From positions 3,474,501-3,538,500 of the forward strand of contig NZ_CP042304.1 of NCBI RefSeq assembly GCF_007859655.1: 64,000 bases of DNA. Direction: 5' to 3'. The notes under the pieces were generated by a model that was not told the origin of the DNA, searched no databases, and saw only the letters and a program-made list of their open reading frames with translations. Positions 27,413-38,030 of this stretch are shown here, piece after piece; the first letter of the stretch is position 1, and each line of letters begins with the position of its first letter. Made by a program: the position numbers and the translations under genes. The stretch comes from Devosia ginsengisoli (GTDB taxonomy: Bacteria > Pseudomonadota > Alphaproteobacteria > Rhizobiales > Devosiaceae).

Positions 27413-27576
27413 CCACGGTCACCCTTCTCCCCTTGTGGGAGAAGGTGCCCGAAGGGCGGATGAGGGGGCGCTGCGTTCTCCTTCAGCATTGAAGCATGGG
27501 ATGACGCAGCCCCCTCACCCGGTTTTCCGCTGAGCGTGGAAAACGACCCTCTCCCACAAGGGGCGAGGGGTGGCCA
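27413..27576. repeat. Composite palindromic intergenic repeat
   Basis: About 160 bases form a large imperfect inverted repeat. Outer arms are CCTTCTCCCCTTGTGGGAGAAGG (about 27423-27445) and a diverged partner around CTCTCCCACAAGGGGCGAGG (27549-27568). Inner arms are TGAGGGGGCGCTGCG (27461-27475) and CGCAGCCCCCTCA (27505-27517). Elements like this are typical intergenic repeats of Hyphomicrobiales. With the terminator it fills the 330-bp gap between the DUF2852 and YgjP-type genes. Confidence 0.75.
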
Positions 27577-27642
27577 CGGTGGTTGGGGGAGTCACCGACG
27601 CAAATTCCCGCTATTATTCTCCCCGCGATTCCCCGAGCTCCC

Positions 27643-28380
27643 ATGAACCTCTTCTTCCGCGCCAAGCCGAAAATCCCTGCCAGCACCACTATCGACATCG
27701 ATGGTGCGCCGGTGACGGTTACCGTGCGCGTCAATGCGCGGGCACGCAGCTATCGGCTGTCCATTCCCCATAGCGGTGGCCCGCTGCTCACCCTGCCCCC
27801 GCATGGCAAATGGGCTGAGGCGGAGGCCTTCCTGTTGCGCCACCACAACTGGCTGGCCGCCCGCATCCGGCGCGCGCCCCAGGCCACCAGCTTCGGCGAT
27901 GGCGGTATCGTGCCGCTGCGTGGCATCGATCATCGCATCATCGGTACGGGCAAGCTGCGCGGGCGCGTGGAAGTGGCCGAGGACGATGGCGCGCCGGTGC
28001 TGCTGGTGCCGGGCGAAGCGGCGCATCAGGCGCGGCGGCTCACCGACTGGCTCAAGGATGAGGCGCAGGCCGATCTTTCCGAGCGCACTGCCATTCATGC
28101 CGCGCGGCTGGGCGTGACGGTCAAGAGCGTCAGGATGCGCAGCCAGTCGAGCCGCTGGGGCTCGTGTTCGTCATCGGGCAATATCAATTACAACTGGCGG
28201 CTGGTACTGGCCCCGCCCTTCGTGCTCGACTATGTCGCCGCCCACGAAGTCGCCCATCTGGTCGAAATGAACCATTCCGCCGCCTTCTGGGCCACGGTCA
28301 AGCGGACCCTGCCCGACATGGAGAAGGGCCGCGCCTGGCTCAAGGCGCATGGGCGGCAATTGATGGCGCATGGGGGATAG
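27643..28380 (+). CDS. YgjP/SprT-like zinc metallopeptidase-fold protein (DUF45)
   Basis: The 245-residue cytoplasmic protein has the zincin motif HEVAHLVEMNHSAAFW (HExxH plus a third histidine) near 198-213, preceded by SSRWGSCSSSGNINYNWRL, the signature of the YgjP-like M48 relatives. The N-terminal half is a beta-rich domain with VRVNARARSYRLSI. Proteolytic activity is not proven for this family. The start at 27643 was preferred; an upstream alternative would begin within the repeat edge. Confidence 0.88.
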   Translation: MNLFFRAKPKIPASTTIDIDGAPVTVTVRVNARARSYRLSIPHSGGPLLTLPPHGKWAEAEAFLLRHHNWLAARIRRAPQATSFGDGGIVPLRGIDHRIIGTGKLRGRVEVAEDDGAPVLLVPGEAAHQARRLTDWLKDEAQADLSERTAIHAARLGVTVKSVRMRSQSSRWGSCSSSGNINYNWRLVLAPPFVLDYVAAHEVAHLVEMNHSAAFWATVKRTLPDMEKGRAWLKAHGRQLMAHGG

Positions 28381-28420
28381 GCACTCCGCCCGGGGTTAGG
28401 CCCCCGGGCGCGAAGCCATT

Positions 28421-30826
28421 CTAGTTCTCGCCGCTGCCGAAGATCAGGTCCATCAGCGTGCGCTGGCGCTGCGGCTCCTGATAGACGGGCTGCTGGCCAA
28501 TACCGGCCGGCGGTTGCATCTGAGCCGGGGCACTGGGCACCCAGACCTGCTGGCCGGTGGCCGGATCGACCACAAGCACCATGGGCAGGCCGGTATTGGG
28601 ATCGATTGGCGCCTGGCCGACGCCGGTGCTCTGCTGCTGCAGCGGATAACCGGTCACTGGATCGATGGCCTGGCCGACCACCTGCCCCACCGGCATGCCG
28701 GTCGTCGGGTCGATCTGGGTGCCGTTGGCATCCACCAGCATGCCGCCATTGCCGCCGACGGGTATGCCCGTGGCAGGATCGACCTGGGTACCGACAGGCA
28801 TGCCGGTGGTCGGATCGACCATCTGGCCGGTCTGGATCGGCTGGTTGGCAGCCTGCGCGGCACTTGCCGGTACATATTGTCCCGTCGCCGGATCGAGCCG
28901 CATGAGCTGGCCCGTGGCCGGATCGGTGGCGGTCTGCACCGGCTGGCCGGTGCTCGCATCAACATATTGCGTCATGGCCTGGCCCGTTGCCGGGTCGATC
29001 GCCACCTGCCCGGTGGCCGGGTCGATCACCTGCTGGGCCACCAATTGGCCCTCATAGCTGCCGCCCGGAATCGGGGCGATGGTCTTGCCGGCATGGGCCT
29101 TGGTCATGAATTGCGACCAGATCGCTGCCGGCACATTGCCGCCCGACAAGGTGGTCTTGGTGTCATTGTCATTGCCCAGCCACACCCCGGTCACCATGGC
29201 CGAGGTATAGCCGACAAACAGCGCGTCGCGGGCATTCTGGCTGGTGCCGGTCTTGCCGGCAAATTCCCAGCCGCCCACATTGGCGCTCCGGCCGGTCCCA
29301 ACCTCGACGGCGGTTTCCAGCATGTCGTTCATCTCGGCCAGGATATTGGGGGCGACGACCCGGCCGGGGCCGGCATCGGAGGCCTGATAGAGCACTTCGC
29401 CATCCTTGGACTCGATCGAGGTGATGACATTGGGGATCACCCCGATGCCGCCATTGGCGAAGGGCGCATAGGCGCTGGTCAGTTCGAGCAGATTCACTTC
29501 CTGCGTGCCGAGCGCGATCGAGGGCACGGCGGTCAGCGGCGAGGAAATGCCCATGCGGGTGGCGACATCGACCACCGCCTGCGGCGTGACATTGATGGCC
29601 AGGCGCGCCGCAACCGTGTTGAGCGAATAGGCCAGGCCCTGCCGCAGCGTCACCGTGCCGGCATATTTGCCCGACGCATTGCGCGGGCTCCAGCCGTTAT
29701 AGTCGAACTGGGCATCCTCGGCCAAAGTGTCGGGCGTATAGCCTTTTTCCATGGCCGCCAGATAGACGAAGGGCTTGAAGGTCGAGCCGGGCTGCCGCTT
29801 GGCGGTGACCGCGCGGTTATACTGGCTGGCCTGGTAATCGACGCCGCCCACCATGGCGCGCACGGTGCCATCGACATCCATGGCCACCAATGCGCCCTGG
29901 CTGAAGCCGCGCTTGGGACCTTCGGAAGCCACCAGTTCCTTGACGATGAACTCGGCGTCCTTCTGCATCTTCCAGTCGATCGTGGTCTGCACCACCACGT
30001 CGCTTTCGATCTCGCCGATATAGGCGGTCATGAGGCTTTCGACCCAGTCGGCCACATAGGATTCCGAGCCGGCAATGCGCGTGCGCACGGTCTGGTCGGG
30101 GTCGATCTGGGCGGCCTGGGCCTCTTCCTGGGTGATGTAGCCGTCGCGCGCCATGGCGGCGAGCGACAGGCGCTGGCGCTCGATGGCCCGTTCGGGGCTC
30201 GACTTGGGATTGTAGGCCGATGGCGCCGGCAGGATGCCGGCCAGCATGGCGGCCTGGCCCAGCGACAGGTTACGCGCCGAAACGCCGAAATAGGTCTGCG
30301 CCGCTGCCTCGATACCTGTCGCCCCGGCGCCGAAATAGACGCGGTTCATGTAGAGTTCGAGAATTTCTTCCTTGGTGAAATTCTGCTCCAGCCACACGGC
30401 CAGAATGGCTTCCTGCACCTTGCGGCCCAGGGTCTGGTCGGGGGTGAGGAACAGGTTCTTGGCCACCTGCTGGGTAATGGTCGAGGCGCCACGGGTCACG
30501 CCGCGCGCCTGCACCATCTCGATCGCCACCGAGATGAGGCCGAGCGGATCGACACCGAAATGGCTCATAAAGCGACGGTCTTCGCTGGCGATGATGGCCG
30601 CCGGCACATAATAGGGCAATTCGCGGTAGGTCACCGCTTCGCCGCCGGTCTGGCCGCGATTGGAGATCAGGCTGCCATCGGCGGCCAGAATGCGGATATT
30701 GGGCGGGCGCTCGGGGATGGCCCAGGTATTGGACGAGGGCAACTGGGCGCCGTAATAGACGATGACGCCGATAACGGCGATGCCGCCCCAGAGGCAGGCA
30801 ACGAACCCCCACCAGAGCAGGCCCAT
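28421..30826 (-). CDS. mrcA: Class A penicillin-binding protein 1A with DPxTG-repeat tail (5' end frameshifted)
   Basis: This 801-residue frame begins at the membrane anchor (3-26). The glycosyltransferase domain (GT51) has E82 in SEDRRF, STITQQVAKN and LGRKVQEA; the transpeptidase domain has S348-TFK, S401-LN and K525-TG. It polymerises and cross-links peptidoglycan. From about residue 596 the C-terminus is a 200-residue low-complexity tail with about eleven DPATG-like units (DPATGQ, DPTTGM, DPNTGL), ending RTLMDLIFGSGEN. The normal cytoplasmic N-terminus is encoded in another frame at 30827-31092; one extra A in the A4 run (30855-30858) would rejoin them as PAAKKKRSRSGGFLMGLLWW. Confidence 0.9.
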   Translation of the reverse strand: MGLLWWGFVACLWGGIAVIGVIVYYGAQLPSSNTWAIPERPPNIRILAADGSLISNRGQTGGEAVTYRELPYYVPAAIIASEDRRFMSHFGVDPLGLISVAIEMVQARGVTRGASTITQQVAKNLFLTPDQTLGRKVQEAILAVWLEQNFTKEEILELYMNRVYFGAGATGIEAAAQTYFGVSARNLSLGQAAMLAGILPAPSAYNPKSSPERAIERQRLSLAAMARDGYITQEEAQAAQIDPDQTVRTRIAGSESYVADWVESLMTAYIGEIESDVVVQTTIDWKMQKDAEFIVKELVASEGPKRGFSQGALVAMDVDGTVRAMVGGVDYQASQYNRAVTAKRQPGSTFKPFVYLAAMEKGYTPDTLAEDAQFDYNGWSPRNASGKYAGTVTLRQGLAYSLNTVAARLAINVTPQAVVDVATRMGISSPLTAVPSIALGTQEVNLLELTSAYAPFANGGIGVIPNVITSIESKDGEVLYQASDAGPGRVVAPNILAEMNDMLETAVEVGTGRSANVGGWEFAGKTGTSQNARDALFVGYTSAMVTGVWLGNDNDTKTTLSGGNVPAAIWSQFMTKAHAGKTIAPIPGGSYEGQLVAQQVIDPATGQVAIDPATGQAMTQYVDASTGQPVQTATDPATGQLMRLDPATGQYVPASAAQAANQPIQTGQMVDPTTGMPVGTQVDPATGIPVGGNGGMLVDANGTQIDPTTGMPVGQVVGQAIDPVTGYPLQQQSTGVGQAPIDPNTGLPMVLVVDPATGQQVWVPSAPAQMQPPAGIGQQPVYQEPQRQRTLMDLIFGSGEN

Positions 30827-31092
30827 GAGAAAGCCGCCGCTGCGCGAGCGCTTCTTTTCGCCGCCGGCTGGGCCTTGCCGCGCTTCTGCCTGGGTGGTTT
30901 GGGCGGCTTGCCGCCGCCGGAGCCGCCGGCATTGCCAGGGCGTTCATCGGCTACGGAAAAGGGCATGGACTGGCCCAGGGTGGGCTCCACCCGGCCGTCG
31001 CTTCCCTTGCTGCCGCGCGCCTTGGCCTGGGGCTTGGCGCTCCGGGCCGGCTGGTTGCCAACGCGGTCATCGGCGGAAATGCGAAAATCCAT
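30827..31092 (-). pseudogene. Displaced 5' segment of the PBP1A gene
   Basis: From the ATG at 31092 the frame reads MDFRISADDRVGNQPAR, then a Gly/Pro/Lys-rich stretch ending PPRQKRGKAQPAAKR. This is the usual start of rhizobial PBP1A proteins (cytoplasmic basic tail before the membrane helix). It goes out of frame with the membrane helix at the A4 run 30855-30858. Adding one A restores a continuous gene 28421-31092. It is therefore a part of the same gene, not an independent one. Confidence 0.7.
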
Positions 31093-31386
31093 CAAGCGGA
31101 CCCTGAAACTGGTGCCTTTGGCCTGCTTCTACCCCTGTTCGCGCCGGATGGGAAACACGAGGTTGGCAGGCGGTAAAAGGCGGATCTGACCGGCTCATGG
31201 GTTATATTCGGGCGCGGCATCCCTGCCGAGGCGCTTCCCACGCGATCACGCAATTCTTCTCCGGGGAAATTGTGGCCGGTTTATGTGGGGTTTTGCGAGT
31301 TTGCTGGCGCTGTTGCGACAGCGTCACAGCATTGCCGGGTCGCGGCGAACCGGCTATGTGCGCCATCGTCCAGACGAAAGCCCGCA
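31093..31386. other. Divergent intergenic region (294 bases)
   Basis: It separates the PBP1A gene from the secreted metallopeptidase-like gene and should hold both promoters. I see a 6-bp hairpin CGCTGT-TGCG-ACAGCG near 31308-31323 but no convincing -35/-10 pair and no RNA gene. Confidence 0.4.
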
Positions 31387-31920
31387 ATGCTGTCTCGCCT
31401 CGCCTCGCTCCTTCTCGCCCTTCTTGCCAGCCCGGCCTTGGGCCAGGAACAGGCAATGCTCGACCGGGCATTCGACAATGCCGTTGCCACTTTCGAGACG
31501 GCGTTGCCCCGCCTTGGCGTGGACGAAGCCGGTGTCGACATCGCGGCCTATCGCGACGCGCTGACGCTGCGGCGCTTTGCCTCCAGGCATTGGGGCGGCC
31601 CCGTCACCGTCGATCTGGCTATACGCGAGACGCGCACCGGCTCCTGCACGCGCTTTGCCGCCTTTGTCCGCATCCCGCCGGAAAACGGCGTGGTGCGGCT
31701 CGTGCTCTGCCCTCAGTTCTTTTCTGATGGCGCCGATGCTTTGCGAGAGCTGACCATACTGCACGAAATGGTGCATGTCGTCGCCGGGCCAGACGAGTGT
31801 CAGGCCATGGCCTTCGCGGCCCGTATCGAACAGACCGCGAAGGGGCGGTTTACGCCGGTCGATGCCTATTGGCAGGCGAGTGGCTGTGCCGGATCGGGGT
31901 TCAGCCTGCCGTCGCGGTAG
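31387..31920 (+). CDS. Secreted HExxH protein of unknown function
   Basis: The 177-residue protein has a signal peptide (1-19, LLASPALGQ). The mature part carries HEMVHVVAGPDECQAMAFAARIE near 124-146, a zincin-like HExxH with a downstream glutamate-free helix, and two possible disulfide cysteines. It resembles small periplasmic putative metallopeptidases of alphaproteobacteria that I cannot name. Cys-containing CTRFAAFVRIPPENGVVRLVLC suggests a beta hairpin. The start at 31387 was chosen because it begins the signal peptide. It converges with the LLM oxidoreductase gene, three bases away. Confidence 0.7.
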   Translation: MLSRLASLLLALLASPALGQEQAMLDRAFDNAVATFETALPRLGVDEAGVDIAAYRDALTLRRFASRHWGGPVTVDLAIRETRTGSCTRFAAFVRIPPENGVVRLVLCPQFFSDGADALRELTILHEMVHVVAGPDECQAMAFAARIEQTAKGRFTPVDAYWQASGCAGSGFSLPSR

Positions 31921-31923
31921 CTC

Positions 31924-32946
31924 TCAACGCCAGCCCAGTTCAGGCGCCACCAGCTTGACGATGCTCTCGATCACATGGGCGTTATAGTCCACGCCCAACT
32001 GGTTCGGCACGGTCAGCAGCAGCGTATCGGCCTCGGCAATGGCTTCGTCCGCCGCCAGTTCCTTGATCAGCTGTTCCGGTTCGGCAGCATAGCCGCGGCC
32101 GAAGACGGCCCGCTTTTCCGGCTCGATATAACCAAAACTGTCCTCCTCGCGCCCGCCGCCACCGAAATAGGCACGATCCATGTCATTGACCAGGGCGAAG
32201 ATCGAGCGGCTGACCGAGACGCGAGATTCGTGGCTGTGGCCGGCCTCCTTCCAGGCCGCCCTATAGGCGCGGATCTGTTCGGCCTGCTGGATGTGGAAGG
32301 GCTTGCCGCTCTCGTCGAATTTCAGCGTCGAGCTCTGCAGGTGCATGCCCAGCTTGGCCGCCCAGATCGCCGTGGCGTCGGTCGCGGCGCCCCACCAGAT
32401 GCGCTCGCGCAGGCCTTCGGAATGCGGTTCGAGCCGCAGCATGCCGGGCGGGTTGGGGAACATCGGCCGCGGATTGGGCTGGGCGAAGCCGTGGCCCTTG
32501 AGCACTTCGAGCAGCACTTCGGTCTGGCTGCGGGCCATATCGGCATCGGTCTGGCCTTCAGCCGGGGCATAGCCGAAATAGCGCCAGCCATCGATCACCT
32601 GCTCGGGCGAGCCACGGCTGATGCCCAATTGCAGCCTTCCGCCGGCGATGAGGTCGGCCGCGCCGGCATCCTCCGCCATATAGAGCGGGTTTTCGTAGCG
32701 CATGTCGATGACGGCGGTGCCGATCTCGATCTTGCTGGTTTTTGCCCCGATAGCCGCCAGGAGGGGAAAGGGCGAGGCCAGTTGCCGGGCAAAATGGTGC
32801 ACCCGGAAATAGGCGCCATCAGCCCCCAATTCCTCGGCCGCCACGGCCAGCTCGATGGATTGCAGCAGCGCATCGCTGCCCGACCGCGTCTGTGATTGCG
32901 GCGAAGGCGACCAATGCCCGAAGGAAAGAAAGCCGATCTTTTTCAT
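31924..32946 (-). CDS. LLM-class flavin-dependent oxidoreductase
   Basis: The 340-residue protein is a luciferase-like monooxygenase relative: KKIGFLSFGHW at the N-terminus, ELGADGAYFRVHHFARQLASPF, IEIGTAVIDMRYENPLYMAEDAGAADLIAGGRLQLGISRG and a C-terminal DTLLLTVPNQLGVDYN. It probably uses reduced FMN or F420; the substrate is unknown. The start at 32946 places the first strand correctly; an upstream ATG would add four residues. Confidence 0.85.
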   Translation of the reverse strand: MKKIGFLSFGHWSPSPQSQTRSGSDALLQSIELAVAAEELGADGAYFRVHHFARQLASPFPLLAAIGAKTSKIEIGTAVIDMRYENPLYMAEDAGAADLIAGGRLQLGISRGSPEQVIDGWRYFGYAPAEGQTDADMARSQTEVLLEVLKGHGFAQPNPRPMFPNPPGMLRLEPHSEGLRERIWWGAATDATAIWAAKLGMHLQSSTLKFDESGKPFHIQQAEQIRAYRAAWKEAGHSHESRVSVSRSIFALVNDMDRAYFGGGGREEDSFGYIEPEKRAVFGRGYAAEPEQLIKELAADEAIAEADTLLLTVPNQLGVDYNAHVIESIVKLVAPELGWR

Positions 32947-33071
32947 AGCAGGCCTCACGGGGTGACAGCGTCGCCACGATAGCGACCGGCCTTAGCTATG
33001 TCGCCCCCGCCGCATAACCAAGCTGGTTCTGCAGAACGCATTGTTCAGGAGCATGAACGCTGCCCGGAGTC

Positions 33072-33098
33072 CTCATGGTTCGCAAAGCTCACCATGAG
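33072..33098. repeat. Palindromic repeat (CTCATGGT / ACCATGAG)
   Basis: The 8-bp arms CTCATGGT (33072-33079) and ACCATGAG (33091-33098) flank TCGCAAAGCTC. The sequence is related to the paired repeat at 63777-63847 and belongs to a common intergenic repeat type. It lies 21 bases after the end of gyrB and could also act as a hairpin for its transcript. Confidence 0.7.
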
Positions 33099-33119
33099 AG
33101 TAGCCGTTGGGCGATGAGC

Positions 33120-35547
<2,428 letters not shown>

Positions 35548-35650
35548 GGGGTCCGAATCAGTCGTTTTCTTGTTCGTTTCGTTCTAGCGGAGTGGGGGTA
35601 TATCCCCAAGTAAAATGGGCTTTTGAGGGCGGTTTGCGGGGGATTGCAGC

Positions 35651-36763
35651 CTACCCCTTCGAGACCCGCCCATCGCGCACCGTCACCATCTGCGCGCGGT
35701 TTCCCAGAGCCTCGAAGAGCAGCCGGTCCGTGCCGGTCAAAAAGCACTGCGTCCCCAGCCCGTCCAGCGCCGAAAACAGCGCCCTGCGACGGTCGGGATC
35801 GAGATGGGCGGCGATTTCGTCGAGCAGAAGGAAGGGCGTGATTGACGTCCTGAGCTTCACCAGGCGCGCATGCGCCAGGATCAGACCGATAAGCAGGGCC
35901 TTCTGTTCGCCTGTCGAGCCCAAAGCGGCCGGCATGGCCTTTTGGGCATAGGTCACTTCGAGGTCCACTCTATGTGGTCCTGATATGGTGCGTCCGGCGG
36001 CCCGATCAAGCCCGCGCGCGGCCCGCCAGCGGGCGGTCAGCGCGGTTTCGAGGCCCGCCGAAGAGGCAGGCTCCGCCCCATCCTCGAACAGCGGCGTCAG
36101 CGCCAGATGGGCGGCGGGAAAACTCTCGTCATCGAGGCTCTGTTCGATCAGCGCCTGGAGATGGGTGAGGCTATCCATGCGCGCCAGGTGGATCGACGCG
36201 CCCAGTTCGGCCATCTGCGCCTCAATCGCGTCGAGCCAGGCCGCATCGCCATTGTCTTCGAGCAGGCGATTGCGCTGCCGCATGGCCTTTTCATAGTCGC
36301 CTACCGAGGCCGAGTGGCTGGGGATCAGCGTCGTCACCAGCCGGTCGAGAAAGCGCCGCCGGTCGCCGGCAGGCCCCGAAAACAGCCCGTCCATGGCCGG
36401 GGTCAGCCACAGCACGCGCAGATAGTCGCTCATCGCCTCGATGGAGCGGGCATTGGCGCCATTGATGCGCACCCGCCGCCCGCCATCGGGTGAAGCGCCG
36501 GTGCCGATATCGGCCGGCCCGTTATCAGTTTCGACCGTCGCAGCCACCGCCCAGCCAATGTCGGAGCCGTGCGCCTGCAATGTCTCGAAACTGGCCCCGC
36601 GCAATCCGCGGCCGGGCGAGAGCACCGAAATGGCTTCGAGCAGATTGGTCTTGCCGGCGCCATTGGGGCCGGTCAGCACGACATGGCGGGCATCGAGGTC
36701 GAGCGCCGCGGCTGTGTAATTGCGGAAGGCAGTGAGGCGCAGGCGGGAGAGATAGCGGGTCAA
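35651..36763 (-). CDS. recF: DNA replication and repair protein RecF
   Basis: The 370-residue ABC-type ATPase helps load RecA on gapped DNA. It has the N-terminal LRLTAFRNYTAAALDL, Walker A GPNGAGKTN (about 33-41), the ABC signature region LGSTGEQKALLIGLILAHARL and Walker B PFLLLDEIAAHLDPDRR. The start is a TTG five bases after the dnaN stop; no better start exists. It lies between dnaN and gyrB as in many bacteria. Confidence 0.93.
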   Translation of the reverse strand: MTRYLSRLRLTAFRNYTAAALDLDARHVVLTGPNGAGKTNLLEAISVLSPGRGLRGASFETLQAHGSDIGWAVAATVETDNGPADIGTGASPDGGRRVRINGANARSIEAMSDYLRVLWLTPAMDGLFSGPAGDRRRFLDRLVTTLIPSHSASVGDYEKAMRQRNRLLEDNGDAAWLDAIEAQMAELGASIHLARMDSLTHLQALIEQSLDDESFPAAHLALTPLFEDGAEPASSAGLETALTARWRAARGLDRAAGRTISGPHRVDLEVTYAQKAMPAALGSTGEQKALLIGLILAHARLVKLRTSITPFLLLDEIAAHLDPDRRRALFSALDGLGTQCFLTGTDRLLFEALGNRAQMVTVRDGRVSKG

Positions 36764-36768
36764 GGGCC

Positions 36769-37890
36769 TCAGACGCGCATCGGCATCAGCACATAAAGCG
36801 CGCGCGTCTCGCCTTCGTCCTTGACCAGCGTGGGCGAGCCCGCATCGTTGAACATGAAGACCGCGTTGTCGCTGCGGATCTGGCTGATAATGTCGAGTAG
36901 GTAGCGGGCGTTGAAGCCGATCTCGAAGCCGTCGGTGTCGAATTCCACCGCCAGTTCCTCGCTGGCCGTGCCGTGGTCCGGATTGGTCACCGACAGTTCC
37001 AGCAGGCCTTCGCGCGCCTGCAGCTTGACGGCCTTGCCGCCGCGATCCGAAGCAATGGTCGAAACGCGGTCGACGGCGGTGGCGAAGCTCGCCCGGTCGA
37101 CATTCATCTGCTTGTCGTTGTTCTTGGGCGTTACCCGGTCATAGTCGGGGAAAGTGCCCTCGATCAGCTTGGAGAGCAGCACGACCGAACCCAGCGTGAA
37201 GCGGATTTTGGTGTCGCTGACTTCCACCGTCACGTCGCCCTCGGCGCCGTCGAGCAGCTTCTGCACTTCGCCCACGGTTTTCTTGGGCACGATGATACCA
37301 GGCATGCCCTGGGCGCCTGAGGGCGCCTCGATTTCGGCGCGGGCCATGCGGTGGCCGTCGGTGGCCACGGCGCGCAAAACCACGCCGACATTGCTCACAT
37401 CGACGGTGTGGAAGTAGATGCCGTTGAGATAGTAGCGCGTCTCTTCATTGGAGATGGCGAATTGCGTGCGCTCGATCAGCTCGCGCAGGGCCGAGGCCGG
37501 CATGGAAAATTCGTGGCCAAAGCTGCCCGATTTGAGATCGGGGAAGCTGTCGGGCGAAAGGCAGGCGAGGTTGAAGCGCGAACGGCCGGAGGTGAGAACC
37601 ATGTTCTCGCCGCCATCGGTCTCGAGCCGCACTTCGGCGCCGTCAGCCAGTTTGCGCACGATTTCGTAGAGCGTGTGCGCCGGAACGGTTGTGGTACCCG
37701 CCGTGGACACCATGGCCGGCACGCTTTCGGTTACCTCGATATCGAGGTCGGTCGCCCGCAGCTCGACCTTGTCGTCGCCGGCCTTGAACAGCACGTTGGC
37801 CAGGATGGGGTAGGTATTACGCCGCTCCACCACCCGATGCACATGGCCCAGCGACTTGAGCAGATGATTGCGTTCGAGCGTGACTTTCAT
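36769..37890 (-). CDS. dnaN: DNA polymerase III sliding clamp (beta subunit)
   Basis: The 373-residue clamp begins [35 protein letters not shown], the usual alphaproteobacterial start, with three clamp domains and the end VLMPMRV. It forms the dimeric ring that tethers the polymerase to DNA. The start at 37890 fits homologues; 20 upstream in-frame residues are not needed. recF follows five bases after its stop. A terminator lies between dnaA and dnaN, so dnaN-recF probably has its own promoter in the 140-bp gap. Confidence 0.96.
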   Translation of the reverse strand: MKVTLERNHLLKSLGHVHRVVERRNTYPILANVLFKAGDDKVELRATDLDIEVTESVPAMVSTAGTTTVPAHTLYEIVRKLADGAEVRLETDGGENMVLTSGRSRFNLACLSPDSFPDLKSGSFGHEFSMPASALRELIERTQFAISNEETRYYLNGIYFHTVDVSNVGVVLRAVATDGHRMARAEIEAPSGAQGMPGIIVPKKTVGEVQKLLDGAEGDVTVEVSDTKIRFTLGSVVLLSKLIEGTFPDYDRVTPKNNDKQMNVDRASFATAVDRVSTIASDRGGKAVKLQAREGLLELSVTNPDHGTASEELAVEFDTDGFEIGFNARYLLDIISQIRSDNAVFMFNDAGSPTLVKDEGETRALYVLMPMRV

Positions 37891-37918
37891 GCGGGCACTT
37901 CCTGGCGGTACGCAGACG

Positions 37919-37944
37919 GCAAAAGCCCCGGCGAACCGGGGCTT
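37919..37944 (-). terminator. Rho-independent terminator after dnaA
   Basis: The arms AAGCCCCGG (37923-37931) and CCGGGGCTT (37936-37944) form a 9-bp stem with a four-base loop. On the minus strand TTTTGCC follows. It lies about 90 bases beyond the dnaA stop and 30 bases before dnaN. Confidence 0.8.
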
Positions 37945-38030
37945 GGACATTTACAATTCGGTGACCAAAAGGCAAGGGCAAGCGGCAGTTTTGCCAAGGG
38001 TTTTGGCTGGCTCCAGCGCAACCCTGTGCC

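Noticed and set aside
30855..30858. Programmed -1 frameshifting as an explanation for the PBP1A frame change
   Set aside because: The site GCG AAA AGA is not an X XXY YYZ slippery heptamer and no downstream structure was evident; a missing base in the A run is simpler.
28514..31189. An 891-codon open frame on the plus strand opposite the PBP1A gene
   Set aside because: It mirrors the PBP1A coding frame, whose repetitive high-GC codons suppress antisense stops. Composition is His/Gly/Arg-rich without any domain, and the minus strand encodes complete GT51 and transpeptidase motifs.
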